From the NCBI RefSeq assembly GCF_012935325.2, contig NZ_JABBYG020000002.1:659358-723357 (forward strand): 64,000 nucleotides of DNA, in the 5' to 3' direction. This stretch comes from Paenibacillus sp. PL91. Lineage in GTDB: Bacteria > Bacillota > Bacilli > Paenibacillales > Paenibacillaceae. Position 1 is the first letter of the stretch; the number at the start of each line of letters is the position of its first letter. Below the pieces are notes generated by a model. It saw nothing but the letters and a program-made list of their open reading frames with translations, was not told where the DNA came from and did no database searches. Made by a program: the position numbers and the translations under genes. Shown here one piece after another: positions 24,360-34,428 of this stretch.

Positions 24360-26384
24360 TTAGCCCTCGATAATCATAATGTCTTTGGCCGCCAAGCTGT
24401 AAGTCCCGCTTACAAGCTCTCCAGTCAATAGCTCATTGCGTGGCTGCGCTCCAAGCTGCAGCTCGGCAGCTTCTGAATTATGGTTCAAAATAAACGTATA
24501 TGAATTGCCGTCTTTGTTACGGCGGGTAACCTCTACCCCAGTAGGAGCAGCAAGCAATGGCTCGATCCCTTTTTCCTTGCAAAGGTTCGTGAGAAGCGAC
24601 TGCAGGAAATGCTGGTCAGGACTTGAAGCAATATACCATGCCTCGCCTTTGCCGAACTTATTGACTGTTACAGCAGGCATGCCTTTGTAGAAATCAGAAC
24701 CGTATTCGGCAACGACTTCAGCGCCTTCTGCATGGATAAGGTCACACAGCAGACTGCAAGTGTATGTTCCGCTAAGCGCGCCGTCTACTTTTGTCATCAC
24801 CATTTGATTTTGCTGGCCGGGCAGCAGCGCGTCGATTTCCTCGGCCCAAATGCCAAGCACTTTGCGAAGCTTGCCAGGGTAACCGCCCGTTGTGACAAGG
24901 TCATTCTCATTTACGATTCCACTGAAGAAAGTCGTGATAAAGGTACCGCCGCGCGCGACGAATGCTTCTACCTTCTCAGCAAAGCCAGGTTTAATCATGT
25001 ACATAACTGGCGCTATAACGAGATCGTACTGATCAAGACTTTCTTCCACGCTGATCATATCGGTCTGAACGTTCAGCTCGAAAAGGGCATCGTAATATTT
25101 ATGAACCTCGTCCACATATTTAAGCGCGATGCTTGGACCGCTCGATAATTCGACAGCCCAGCGATTTTCCCAATCGAATACAATTGCCGCTTTTGCATCA
25201 ATTCGCGAATCGAGCAGCTTATCCGAAAGCTCGGTAAGCTCATGGCCAAGCTCTGCGCATTCGCGGAATACGCGGGTATGCTCATGGCCGACATGCTCAA
25301 TGACCGCGCCATGATATTTCTCGCATGCTCCGATCGAGCGGCGCAGCTGAAAGAACATAACGGTGTCAGCGCCATGCGCCACAGCCTGGTAGCTCCACAG
25401 ACGCATAACGCCTGGACGCTTCAGCGCGTTATAAGCTTGCCAGTTTTGCTGGCTTGGCGTTTGCTCCATGAGCATAAAGGGCTGACCGCTCTTCAGGCCG
25501 CGCATCAATGCATGCGTCATTGCTGTATAGCTGACTGGCGTGTCAATGGAAGGATAGTTGTCCCACGACACCACATCCATATGCTTCGCCCATTTGAAAT
25601 AATCAAGCTCTGGATAGGTCCCCATCAGGTTCGTCGTAATTTGTATGTTAGGCGAATGCTTGCGAATCTCATCGTATTCGATTAAATAGCAATCCAGCAG
25701 CGCATCCGATTGAAATCTGCGGTAATCCAGCGAAATGCTTTGGAAGTTCGTGCGATTTCCGCCCCACTCCTCGCTTAGCGCGTTCGGAGGAACAATCTCC
25801 TCCCAATCATAGAACGTATGACCCCAGAAGCTCGTATACCAAGCTTTGTTTAATTGCTCAATCGTACCGTATCGTTTTTGCAGCCATGCTTGGAAAGCCT
25901 CGGCGCAGTTGTCGCAATAGCAATAGCCGCCGTATTCATTGGAAATATGCCAAGCAACAAGCGCTGGGTGATCCTTATAGCGCTCAGCTAATTTACCTGC
26001 AATCAGCTTCGAATATTTGCGGTATGCCGGGCTGCTTGGGCAGGAATTGTGACGTCCGCCGAATTTGCGCTTGCGGCCTTCATAATCGACACGCGTAACA
26101 TCTGGGTATCTTTTGGCCATCCATGCAGGATGAGCGCCCGTGCTCGTTGCCAAACAGACTGAAATATTGTCCTGATGCAATCTATTTATTATGTTGTCCA
26201 ACTCTTCAAAATGATACGTATCTTCATTTGGCTGTATGCGCGCCCATGAGAACACATTCACTGTCGCCACATCAATATCCGCAAGCTTGAACATGCGAAT
26301 ATCCTCTTTCATCGTTTCCTCATCCCACTGCTCAGGATTATAGTCGCCGCCATACCATATTTTTGGAAGTTTATGATTGATCAT
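24360..26384 (-). CDS. GH42 beta-galactosidase
   Basis: 674 residues from the ATG at 26384 (GGGAG upstream), normal for GH42. The TIM-barrel domain starts PKIWYGGDYNPEQWDEETMK. The acid/base glutamate is in HISNEYGG (about 149) and the nucleophile in FMLMEQTPS (about 305). Cysteines in HNSCPSS and YCYCDNC form the family's zinc site. A trimerisation domain and a C-terminal beta domain follow. It hydrolyses terminal beta-galactosyl residues. There is no signal peptide, so it acts in the cytoplasm on imported oligosaccharides. It lies just downstream of a sugar-binding protein and two permeases. Confidence 0.93.
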   Translation of the reverse strand: MINHKLPKIWYGGDYNPEQWDEETMKEDIRMFKLADIDVATVNVFSWARIQPNEDTYHFEELDNIINRLHQDNISVCLATSTGAHPAWMAKRYPDVTRVDYEGRKRKFGGRHNSCPSSPAYRKYSKLIAGKLAERYKDHPALVAWHISNEYGGYCYCDNCAEAFQAWLQKRYGTIEQLNKAWYTSFWGHTFYDWEEIVPPNALSEEWGGNRTNFQSISLDYRRFQSDALLDCYLIEYDEIRKHSPNIQITTNLMGTYPELDYFKWAKHMDVVSWDNYPSIDTPVSYTAMTHALMRGLKSGQPFMLMEQTPSQQNWQAYNALKRPGVMRLWSYQAVAHGADTVMFFQLRRSIGACEKYHGAVIEHVGHEHTRVFRECAELGHELTELSDKLLDSRIDAKAAIVFDWENRWAVELSSGPSIALKYVDEVHKYYDALFELNVQTDMISVEESLDQYDLVIAPVMYMIKPGFAEKVEAFVARGGTFITTFFSGIVNENDLVTTGGYPGKLRKVLGIWAEEIDALLPGQQNQMVMTKVDGALSGTYTCSLLCDLIHAEGAEVVAEYGSDFYKGMPAVTVNKFGKGEAWYIASSPDQHFLQSLLTNLCKEKGIEPLLAAPTGVEVTRRNKDGNSYTFILNHNSEAAELQLGAQPRNELLTGELVSGTYSLAAKDIMIIEG

Positions 26385-26476
26385 GAATTTGTCGTTCTCC
26401 CTTCTAATTTCAACGATTGACAACGAGGGAAGAGAGCTCATGAAATGAGCCCTCTCCCTCGCTGCCTATTTTAAAC

Positions 26477-28186
26477 TTATTTGGACCAAAGCGCCACGCG
26501 ATCCTGTACCATTTTTGTAAATTCAGCATTCAGTTTGGCTACGCCCGCATCCTCAAGATCTTTAAGGAAAGCATCGTAGATTTTATCAAAGTCTGCCGGT
26601 TTAGCAAGAATGGCTTCAGGAATCCGTTTTTTCATAATGTCCTGCGTTTTTTGGAAAATAACGTTTGCTTGGGAGCCCGTCTCGAACGGAAGCGTCCAAG
26701 CCGCGCCGTATTTGCGCTCTGGGAACGCATCGTCGGCCGGCCACAAATCTCTGTAAGTTTTCGCGTTGTATTTCGCAAGCGTCTTCTTGTCTTCCTCCGA
26801 ATACGCCGTTTGAATTTGCTCAGGGAACGTCGTCGTGTAGTAGTTGCCGGAAGGGTCCTTCACGCCATCGCCATAACGAGCCGACAGCAAGTAGTTGCCG
26901 ATACCCGTCGTTTTCTTAAATGTATTGTTGTCGTTCGACTTCTGAGCTTGAACATCGGCAGGAATAACGCGTTTGCCGTCTTCGATGTTGTAATGCTTGC
27001 CTTCAATACCCCAGTTCACGAGTACTTGGCCTTCATCGGAAGCCAGGTAATCAAGGAATTTGATGAGACGAACAGGATCTTTAGCATTCTTTGTGATCCC
27101 TATTCCGTAGCCGGAAAGGTAGCCTGTGCCTTGGAAAGAGTGATCTTGGAACGTGTCATTCAATGTAACAGGGAAACGAGCGTAAGTTGCTTTGAATTTA
27201 CCTTCTGCTTTCAATGCGTTTTCCGCATCGGCGTAATCCCAGTTTTGGTCGATTAAGCCCAGAACCCGTCCAGATGCCACTTTAGCTTTGTATTGGTCGT
27301 ACTTTTGAACGAAGCTTTCTTTGTCAAGCAAGCCGATATCGTTCATGTGGTTCAACCAGCGGAAATATTCTCTTTCTTCCGGACGTTGATAGTGCATGAT
27401 CGCTTCATGCGTTTCTTGGTTAACGTAGAACTCGCCATCATCCGGTGCCCCTGTTGCGTAGAAAGCAGGGTTCGTAACTGAAATCAGAATTTGCCATTCG
27501 CCGCCGTTAAGCGACATGCCGATTGTCGGCTGGCCGTCTGCCGTTTTAGGGTTTTTCTCGATATAAGCTTTGATTGCCGCTTCGTAATCTTGTACGGTTT
27601 TGATTTCCGGATAACCGGCTGCTTCAAGCACTTGATGCTGCAGCTGGAAGCCGCCGCCCGCTTCAAAGTACGTTTGGCCTACGCCGTCTTGTGGAAGCAT
27701 GTAAATCGCATCGTCGTCCTCGCTCCAGCGAAGGCGGTTGAAGTATTCGCCATAAACCTTTTTCAGGTTCGGCGCGTGCTCCTCGATCAAAGGACGAAGG
27801 TCGATCATTGCGCCAGCATCAACCAATTTGCCTGCGCTGCCTTTTGGCATAACAAGGTCCGGATAATCGTCGCTTGCTACCATTAGGGCGAACATATCGG
27901 AATCGGTACCGCCAACAGGAAATTCCTGTTTAATCGTAATACCTGTTTTTTCTTGAATCGCTTTACCTACGTCGGATTGCATATCATCCCAGTTCGCGTT
28001 GTTGTCTCCCGATGCTATGCGAATGGTAATCGGTTCAGCTGCTGCGCCTTCGTTCGTCGAATTCGTTGCTTCATTCGTCGTTCCGTTGCCCGTGCCGCTT
28101 TCATTATTCGAATTGCCGCAAGCTGTTACGAATACAAATACAAGTGCCAACATCAAGCTCAGAGCCATTTGCATCTTTCTTTTCAT
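26477..28186 (-). CDS. Lipoprotein solute-binding protein of a sugar ABC transporter (LplA type)
   Basis: 569 residues from the ATG at 28186 (GGGAGG upstream). A lipoprotein signal peptide (MALSLMLALVFVFVTACGNS) places the lipidated cysteine at about 22, followed by an Asn/Thr/Glu-rich linker. The rest is the long solute-binding fold typical of Paenibacillus LplA/YtcQ proteins. It captures an oligosaccharide outside the membrane and passes it to the two permeases encoded upstream (28258-30123). No ATPase gene is in this cluster, as usual for systems served by a shared MsmX-type ATPase. Confidence 0.9.
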   Translation of the reverse strand: MKRKMQMALSLMLALVFVFVTACGNSNNESGTGNGTTNEATNSTNEGAAAEPITIRIASGDNNANWDDMQSDVGKAIQEKTGITIKQEFPVGGTDSDMFALMVASDDYPDLVMPKGSAGKLVDAGAMIDLRPLIEEHAPNLKKVYGEYFNRLRWSEDDDAIYMLPQDGVGQTYFEAGGGFQLQHQVLEAAGYPEIKTVQDYEAAIKAYIEKNPKTADGQPTIGMSLNGGEWQILISVTNPAFYATGAPDDGEFYVNQETHEAIMHYQRPEEREYFRWLNHMNDIGLLDKESFVQKYDQYKAKVASGRVLGLIDQNWDYADAENALKAEGKFKATYARFPVTLNDTFQDHSFQGTGYLSGYGIGITKNAKDPVRLIKFLDYLASDEGQVLVNWGIEGKHYNIEDGKRVIPADVQAQKSNDNNTFKKTTGIGNYLLSARYGDGVKDPSGNYYTTTFPEQIQTAYSEEDKKTLAKYNAKTYRDLWPADDAFPERKYGAAWTLPFETGSQANVIFQKTQDIMKKRIPEAILAKPADFDKIYDAFLKDLEDAGVAKLNAEFTKMVQDRVALWSK

Positions 28187-28257
28187 TGCTGGAAAGCCTC
28201 CCTTTTTTCTTGTGCGTAATGTACATGTATATAACAGGAAACCTGCTATTACCAAAA

Positions 28258-29151
28258 TTAGCTTTTTACAGCTCCAAGCGTCATACCCTTCACGAAATAC
28301 TTCTGGAGGAAAGGATACACCATTAGGATAGGAACGGTAACAACAATCGTAATCGCCATCTTAATGGATTCAGGTGAAACCGATGCGATCGCTTGCTGCG
28401 CATTCGGATCACGGTAATTGCTTCCCGTTTGCGTGGACAGCAGCACCTTCATCAGCTCGTACTGCAGCGTCGTATTTTCGGGACTCCTGTTGTTGAACAG
28501 GTAAGTGTCAAACCAGGAATTCCAGTGACCGACCGCAATAAACAAGGCAATGGTTGCTAGTACAGGCTGGCAAAGGGGAAGGATAACCTTCCAAAATATC
28601 GTCCAGTCGTTCGCGCCGTCGATTTTGGCCGATTCTTGAAGCGCGTACGGCAGTCCGTCAATGTAGGAGCGGACTACGAACACGTTCCAAACGCTGAGGA
28701 GTGCAGGAATGATATAAACTGAGAAAGTGCCGATCAAGCCAAGGTTTTTCATGAGCAGGAAGCCCGGGATCAGGCCGCCCGTGAAATACATCGTCAAGGC
28801 GAATACGACTGACATCCATCTTCTTGCCTGAAAGTCAGGACGGCTTAACGTGTAAGCCATCATGGAAGCTGATAGTACACCGATTGCAGTACCTAATACC
28901 GTACGGATGACGGAGTTTTTAAAGCCGACCAGCAAGCCGTCGAAGCCAAAAATCGTCTCGTAGTTTTTCAAAGTAAATTCCCGAGGATATATGGTCAAAC
29001 CGCCTCTGACGGTGTCCACTGAATCATTAAACGAAATCGCAAGTACGTTTAAGAATGGATATAACGTTACAATAGCAACGATTGCCATGAATACATACAC
29101 GAATGTGTCGAAAATTTTATCGCCGGTAGCTCTTCTAGCCGTTCCTTGCAT
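28258..29151 (-). CDS. Sugar ABC transporter permease, LplC/YtcP type
   Basis: 297 residues, six predicted membrane spans. The EAA-type cytoplasmic loop reads YALQESAKIDGANDWTIFWK followed by VILPLCQPVLATIALF at about 185-215. The protein ends with the family's FLQKYFVKGMTLGAVKS. It is the second permease subunit and lies 12 bp after the first. Confidence 0.93.
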   Translation of the reverse strand: MQGTARRATGDKIFDTFVYVFMAIVAIVTLYPFLNVLAISFNDSVDTVRGGLTIYPREFTLKNYETIFGFDGLLVGFKNSVIRTVLGTAIGVLSASMMAYTLSRPDFQARRWMSVVFALTMYFTGGLIPGFLLMKNLGLIGTFSVYIIPALLSVWNVFVVRSYIDGLPYALQESAKIDGANDWTIFWKVILPLCQPVLATIALFIAVGHWNSWFDTYLFNNRSPENTTLQYELMKVLLSTQTGSNYRDPNAQQAIASVSPESIKMAITIVVTVPILMVYPFLQKYFVKGMTLGAVKS

Positions 29152-29163
29152 ATGCGCTGCCTC

Positions 29164-30123
29164 CTATATGATTGATTCTTTGGTGACTCGTTTGTATATC
29201 CCGTTCGCAATAAACACGAGCAGAATGCTGACTACGGAGTTGAATATACCGATTGCCGTACCATACGAATATCGGCTCATTTGAATACCGTACTTGAGCG
29301 CATACAGATCGAGTACCTCTGAAAAATCGGATACGAGAGGATTGCCCAGCAAAAACTGTTTTTCAAAGCCGATGCTAACTAAATGACCGATGGATAGAAT
29401 GAACAATACCATGAAGGTTGTCCGTATGCCCGGCAGCGTGATATGCCACATTTTGCGGAAACGGCCTGCTCCATCTACGGTTGATGCTTCGTATAGCTCC
29501 GGATCGATACCCGCCATCGCTGCTAAGAATATGATCGAGTTCCAGCCCATTTCCTTCCACAGATCCGATAGGGTTACGATGCCCCAGAACCATTCGCCCT
29601 TAGCCATGAACTGAATCGGCGCATCAATGATATTTAAGTACATGAGCAATTGATTGACGGCGCCGCCGTCTGTCGACAGCATCTTTGATACGAGTCCGGC
29701 AACGACAACCCAAGATACAAAGTGAGGCAAATAGGAAATCGTTTGAACAGAACGTTTGAAGAACTGCCCTCTCATTTCATTCAGCAGCAGAGCGAAGATG
29801 ACTGGAATCGTAAAGCCAACAACCAGTCCCATCGTACTCATAGCAAGCGTATTTCGCAAAACGATATAAAATCGCTCGTCCTGGAACAACTCTATGAAAT
29901 TATCGAGTCCAACCCACTTTTGATCCAGTATGGAGTTTTTGGGTTTGTAATTTTGAAATGCGGTTAACCAGCCCCAGACAGGCACATAGCTGAATATGAA
30001 TATCCAGATAACGAATGGCAATGACATCATATACAAGTAACGCTGCTGGAAAGCTTTGAACCAGAATCGGTTCTTTTTGTTTGTGGTCCCTGCTTTAAGG
30101 GCACCTTCTGTTAGCGGTTTCAT
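29164..30123 (-). CDS. Sugar ABC transporter permease, LplB type
   Basis: 319 residues, six membrane spans; N-terminus RYLYMMSLPFVIWIFIFSYV, then PVWGWLTAFQNYKPKNSIL. The EAA loop is MAGIDPELYEASTVDGAGRF followed by RKMWHITLPGIRTTFM at about 215-245. It is the first gene of the permease-permease-binding protein-GH42 run, and a cre-like site and open promoter region lie upstream. The regulator and sensor genes immediately upstream are the likely controllers. Confidence 0.93.
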   Translation of the reverse strand: MKPLTEGALKAGTTNKKNRFWFKAFQQRYLYMMSLPFVIWIFIFSYVPVWGWLTAFQNYKPKNSILDQKWVGLDNFIELFQDERFYIVLRNTLAMSTMGLVVGFTIPVIFALLLNEMRGQFFKRSVQTISYLPHFVSWVVVAGLVSKMLSTDGGAVNQLLMYLNIIDAPIQFMAKGEWFWGIVTLSDLWKEMGWNSIIFLAAMAGIDPELYEASTVDGAGRFRKMWHITLPGIRTTFMVLFILSIGHLVSIGFEKQFLLGNPLVSDFSEVLDLYALKYGIQMSRYSYGTAIGIFNSVVSILLVFIANGIYKRVTKESII

Positions 30124-30284
30124 CGCTGCTCCTCCTTATGTTTTTGCTTCCGGCAAAAACGGCTTCGTAAGCTTCCTTTGTGTCTCTCGTAGCTTACCCT
30201 CTCTTATCTGTACTTATCATAAACGATGGATGCCACTGCCTTGCACCCGACAAATTAGATCTAAAATCATATCAAAATACGCAC

Positions 30285-30300
30285 TTTCAAGCGCTTTCAT
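30285..30300. promoter_or_regulatory. cre-like catabolite-responsive element
   Basis: On the minus strand the sequence reads ATGAAAGCGCTTGAAA. It keeps the TGAAAGCGCT core of CcpA sites but departs from the consensus at two right-arm positions. Located 162 bp upstream of the LplB-type permease, where catabolite repression of a sugar transporter would be expected. Confidence 0.45.
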
Positions 30301-30330
30301 AATCATTGGCTACATGCGAAAAATCATTAA

Positions 30331-30381
30331 AAAAGACGTCTATGTCCCGCTTAGCTCTATCAGCATGGCGATATAGACGTC
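30331..30381 (-). terminator. Rho-independent terminator after the response-regulator gene
   Basis: Stem GACGTCTAT (30335-30343) with ATAGACGTC (30373-30381), long loop, followed on the minus strand by a T-run. Confidence 0.75.
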
Positions 30382-30437
30382 CCTTGATCTTATAGCTTTT
30401 CGTTTAATAGGATTCTGTATTCAATATTCTGTATTCT

Positions 30438-31994
30438 CTATTCCGAAGCCGGCTTACCAGACACGCTCTTGAAGGAGGAGGGAGAAACGCCCTTATACTT
30501 TTTGAATTTGCTGTGGAAGTAATCGACATTCGCATAGCCGACTCGCTCCGACACCTGGTGCACCTTAAGTCCCCCCTGCAGCAGCTCGATCGCATGCTGA
30601 ATGCGGACTTGATCCAAATAAGTATTGAAATGCTCGCCCGTATAGTTTTTAAACATTTTACCGAGATAGCCGCTATTATAATTGAACAAATCAGCCAGCG
30701 TCTCCAGCTTAATGTTCTCGCTGTAGTGACGTTCAATGAAATCCGTCATCTGCTTCATCACGGACAGGCTGTCCGATTTGCCAATCTTCGCTGCCAAATC
30801 CGACAATCGCTTCTGAAGCTGATCGATCATTTCATTATAATGATGCGCGAGATATAGCGCGGTAATCATCGACAAATCCTCTTGCACGGAAATCCCCGGA
30901 CTAGAGGCAGTCGCTTTGTTCAGCACAATTGTAAGCAGCTGCGCCCAGCTCGACTTGATGGATTGCTCCGATGTTTCATAGGCGCAAATTTGATCAGAAG
31001 CCTCTTGGAGCGCCTTATCCACCCCATCCTTGCTCCCGATATCCAGCATGTAAAAAAGCTTCTGAGCAAGGCTGTCGATCGATGGCGCTTCTTTCTCAGC
31101 GTCCTCCGACTGCTTGTCATGATCAGATAAGGATACCAAATGAATTTGCTGCCCCTGCAGCATGAAGCGCCGCTTCAGCAAGCCGCGAACGGCTGGCGTC
31201 CACTTCAGCAGCTCCGCGGGCTCGCGAACCGATTCGCTTGCGGCAGCTGCGAAGCGCACCCGCGTTCCGCAGCATTCCTCGATCCATTGCTTCATTTGCT
31301 CGCGCGAGCCGTTTTGCAGCAAAAAATCTTTCAGCAGCACACCCACATAGGGCTCAGCAGAAAATACCCAGCCTAGCTGCTTCTGCTCAATGTGATCGGC
31401 CAGCTTCTTCTTAAGGGTAGCATTCATCGTTAGGGAATGCTCCCTGCTGTACAGCTCGATTAAGAGCAGCTGATAATATTTCGCAGGCGCTCCCAAGAGC
31501 AATTTCAGCTCCTGGCTGCCTGCAATGCCAGAATCAAGCTTGCCTGTGGCGAGCTTCTGAAGCATCTCCTCGCGCAGGAGCACCGTTGATTGCTCCACAT
31601 TCAGCTGCTGCTCGGATTGCTTCTTGAGCTGGAGGCTGATGCGCTCGACGTAGCTCTCCAGCTCATCTTCATCGATCGGCTTCAATATATAACCGTCTAC
31701 ATTATGCGCGATCGCTTGCTTCGCATAATCGAACTCGGCATAACCGCTCAAAATTAAGAAATGACAATCCGCATCCGTCTTCCTTATTTGCTCTATTGCC
31801 TGCAGTCCGTCCATGCCAGGCATACGGATGTCGATTAGAATCAAATCGGGCCGGAGCACGGCATGCTTCTCTACCGCCTCTTTGCCGTTCGATCCTGCTC
31901 CAACGACGGTAAAGCCGTATTTACTCCAATCTACCAACGTCTGCAGCCCTTCTCGAATCATCGGCTCATCGTCGACTATAAGTACTTTATGCAT
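30438..31994 (-). CDS. YesN-type response regulator (receiver plus AraC DNA-binding domain)
   Basis: 518 residues. The N-terminal receiver has VLIVDDEPMIREGLQ and the phospho-acceptor Asp55 in LILIDIRMPGMDG. A 250-residue middle region of the YesN type follows, then two AraC helix-turn-helix motifs at the C-terminus (IKLETLADLFNYNSGYLGKM and GLKVHQVSERVGYANVDYFH). Its start overlaps the end of the sensor kinase gene by 8 bp. By family and location it activates the adjacent sugar transporter and glycosidase genes when the kinase senses a ligand. Confidence 0.92.
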   Translation of the reverse strand: MHKVLIVDDEPMIREGLQTLVDWSKYGFTVVGAGSNGKEAVEKHAVLRPDLILIDIRMPGMDGLQAIEQIRKTDADCHFLILSGYAEFDYAKQAIAHNVDGYILKPIDEDELESYVERISLQLKKQSEQQLNVEQSTVLLREEMLQKLATGKLDSGIAGSQELKLLLGAPAKYYQLLLIELYSREHSLTMNATLKKKLADHIEQKQLGWVFSAEPYVGVLLKDFLLQNGSREQMKQWIEECCGTRVRFAAAASESVREPAELLKWTPAVRGLLKRRFMLQGQQIHLVSLSDHDKQSEDAEKEAPSIDSLAQKLFYMLDIGSKDGVDKALQEASDQICAYETSEQSIKSSWAQLLTIVLNKATASSPGISVQEDLSMITALYLAHHYNEMIDQLQKRLSDLAAKIGKSDSLSVMKQMTDFIERHYSENIKLETLADLFNYNSGYLGKMFKNYTGEHFNTYLDQVRIQHAIELLQGGLKVHQVSERVGYANVDYFHSKFKKYKGVSPSSFKSVSGKPASE

Positions 31995-33789
31995 GTAGAT
32001 GACCCCCTATCGGTATTTCAAAAGTAATGGTAGTACCCGATCCAAGCTCGCTCTTTATCGTCAAGCCGCAGCTGTCGCCATAGATCATGACCAGCCGCTG
32101 GTGAACGTTGCGCAGCCCGATCCGGTACTCCTCCTCTTCCTCCATATCATGCAGCGCTTCATTAATTTGAATGATTTTGTCCTCGCTAATGCCTACGCCA
32201 TTGTCAACAACCTCTACGCGAAGCAATCGATCGCTCACCTCCGTCGTTAACGAAACGAAGCCCCCCTCGGCCACATTTTCCAGCCCATGCACGACAGCAT
32301 TCTCGATGAGCGGCTGGATAATAAGCGGCGGTATTTCAATCTCTTGTCCGGATTCATCAATATCGAGTCGAAAGGTCAACCGATCGTTTCCGTATCTAAA
32401 TTTTTGGATTTCCAAATAACAGCGGACCATTTCGAGCTCGTCCTTTAGGGCGATTTTGCGCGTTCCAACCTCTAAGTTTCGGCGAATCATTTTGCCCAGC
32501 ATACGGACGATCGACGATATTTCGGTCTCTCCCTTGATATGCGCCTTCATCCGAATCGATTCCAGTGCATTGAACAGAAAATGCGGGTTGATTTGGCTTG
32601 CCATCATTTTGAGCTTTATCTCTTTTTGCCTTAGCTGCAGCTGCGCTTGCTGTTTGTGCGATTCCGCTACCTCGTCCATCAAGCCGCGAATGCTGACGAC
32701 CATATTGTTGAATTGCTTGGACAAAATACCGATCTCGTCGCTCCCTGTCACATGGGATATAACATTCAAATCTCCCATCGCTACCTTGTTCAAATCTTTA
32801 TTCAGCACAAGCATCCGCTTCGCTAAAATCGCCGAGAAAATATAGATCAATACGAACGCGATAAGAAGACTTAGCATAATAATGCCGAATCCGAGCAAGC
32901 TTATGTGGTTGGCTCCGCTTACGATGCTGTCAATCGTAAACACAGAGACGATTTTGAGCCCGTTACGGCTTGATTCGGGAAGCAGGTCCTCTATTACGAT
33001 TTTGGAGGGTTTGCCGTCATATTTAAACTCGTATGTGCCTTCCGCTTTATTCGTCAGCTTGCTCGCAAAGTCCAATTCAGCTATGTTTTTGCCGACCCAC
33101 GCGGGGTTTTTGGCCGCGATCATATAACCGCTCTCATCGATAATCATCGTATCGAACGGCTCCTGGCTGATCATCGCGTTCAGCTCGTCTTGGTTGACCC
33201 CGATAACGAGCACGCCGCTTGTACGGTAGGTTGGAAACGAAATTTTTCTAATCAAGCTCAAATAATTACGGTTATTCTTCGTTTCGTCGGGTATATACCC
33301 CCAATGAATGCCGTCCTCGCCAATCGCGGTCTTATACCATGGCTCTTGGGCAATAGTATCAGTCAGCTTAAGAAATTCCCAATTATCTAATATCGTCATA
33401 TTCGTCGTGTAGAAACGAATGTTGTAAATTTCATTGTACAGGTGAACATAGTCGCGAAAATCACGATAATCCCAAAACGCCTTTACAACCTCAAAGGTGG
33501 AGTTGTACTGCGTATTGACGACATTCGTCAACCGACTGTCGACGAGCAGCTTATCCGAAATCTCAATTGGCATCCGTATAATATCGAGTGTCTGCTTCTT
33601 GATTCGTTCTACGTTATTCGTAATTTGCTGCGTCGCTTGATCAAGCACGTTTTGGCGGAATGCGACGGTCAAAAATATGCCTACGATAAGCACCGGAACA
33701 AAAACGACTAAAATGAAAGAAAAAATAAGCTTGTTTTTTATGCGTATATTGTTCATTCTTTGCGCAATCGAATTGATGCCTGGCTTCAT
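31987..33789 (-). CDS. YesM-type sensor histidine kinase
   Basis: 600 residues from the ATG at 33789 (GGGAGGAG upstream). Two membrane spans (LIFSFILVVFVPVLIVGIFL and a second near 285-310) flank an extracellular sensor region of about 240 residues. A HAMP domain, the H-box QINPHFLFNALESIRMKAH (about 397-415) and an ATPase domain (PPLIIQPLIENAVVHGLENV and VDNGVGISEDKI) follow. YesM-family kinases sense extracellular oligosaccharides, often through the binding protein. It forms an operon with the YesN-type regulator. Confidence 0.92.
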   Translation of the reverse strand: MKPGINSIAQRMNNIRIKNKLIFSFILVVFVPVLIVGIFLTVAFRQNVLDQATQQITNNVERIKKQTLDIIRMPIEISDKLLVDSRLTNVVNTQYNSTFEVVKAFWDYRDFRDYVHLYNEIYNIRFYTTNMTILDNWEFLKLTDTIAQEPWYKTAIGEDGIHWGYIPDETKNNRNYLSLIRKISFPTYRTSGVLVIGVNQDELNAMISQEPFDTMIIDESGYMIAAKNPAWVGKNIAELDFASKLTNKAEGTYEFKYDGKPSKIVIEDLLPESSRNGLKIVSVFTIDSIVSGANHISLLGFGIIMLSLLIAFVLIYIFSAILAKRMLVLNKDLNKVAMGDLNVISHVTGSDEIGILSKQFNNMVVSIRGLMDEVAESHKQQAQLQLRQKEIKLKMMASQINPHFLFNALESIRMKAHIKGETEISSIVRMLGKMIRRNLEVGTRKIALKDELEMVRCYLEIQKFRYGNDRLTFRLDIDESGQEIEIPPLIIQPLIENAVVHGLENVAEGGFVSLTTEVSDRLLRVEVVDNGVGISEDKIIQINEALHDMEEEEEYRIGLRNVHQRLVMIYGDSCGLTIKSELGSGTTITFEIPIGGHLHA

Positions 33790-33987
33790 ACAGCTGCTCC
33801 TCCCTTCAATAGGTAAGCGTTTACTTTTTTGCGCGAAGTTTTGAAGCATCCTATATTATAAAGCGGAGATGAATGCATTCATACATGGCTTATTCGTTAT
33901 TTTATCATATAGAAATTAGACATTTCTCTTCCAGTGTGCTAGGAGCAGCTTCTTTCAGTCATATTAGGTATCATAACCGCACAAAAA

Positions 33988-34007
33988 ACCGCTCTGATTA
34001 GAGCGGT
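33988..34007 (-). terminator. Rho-independent terminator overlapping the end of the 116-residue gene
   Basis: Stem ACCGCTCT (33988-33995) with AGAGCGGT (34000-34007), four-base loop, then a T-run on the minus strand. The stop codon of the upstream gene (33998-34000) lies inside the hairpin, so termination and translation end nearly coincide. Confidence 0.85.
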
Positions 34008-34348
34008 ATGCGGTACGATGAATGCTGCTCCACGACATGCTCTCCTTTGTTATACAGCCATTGAAACTTAAATCGATCGCCTGTATAACCCGTCTTGCTT
34101 CGAATATCCGGAAGAATCACCGTTTCAAAATGGTCCAAAATGATCTGCTGCATCGAGGAAAGCCGCTCCTCATTCGCCTCAAGCTGCTGCTCGGCCTCTT
34201 CATCCGATTGGGCAGTCTGCGCGAAGTATGCAAAAGCGGCATCTCTGTCGCTAACCAAATCAGGCAATGGATGCCCGGAGCCTCGAAATACTTCCTTCAC
34301 CGTATCGATCCAATCCTTGTACAAGTCCATCTCAATCTCATTCTTCAA
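33998..34348 (-). CDS. Small acidic cytoplasmic protein of unknown function
   Basis: 116 residues starting at a TTG (34348) with GAGGAG nine bases upstream. The protein is acidic and helical (DLYKDWIDTVKEVFRGSGHP, SDEEAEQQLEANEERLSSMQ), without signal peptide or membrane span. It lies between the sensor kinase and the GH3 gene with its own terminator, so it looks monocistronic. I do not recognise the family. Confidence 0.65.
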   Translation of the reverse strand: MKNEIEMDLYKDWIDTVKEVFRGSGHPLPDLVSDRDAAFAYFAQTAQSDEEAEQQLEANEERLSSMQQIILDHFETVILPDIRSKTGYTGDRFKFQWLYNKGEHVVEQHSSYRIPL

Positions 34349-34428
34349 TTTAACTAGCTCCTCTGCCTATGTTCTATGCTTCTTAAAACAATAAAGCCGT
34401 ATTTGGCAAAATGCAACCGCAGCCGCAT

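Larger units (their letters stand above)
30124..30437. other. 314-bp intergenic region: transporter promoter, cre-like site, terminator
   Basis: It separates the response-regulator gene (stop at 30438) from the permease start (30123). It holds a terminator for the regulator gene (30331-30381) and a cre-like sequence (30285-30300). No small gene was found. Confidence 0.6.
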
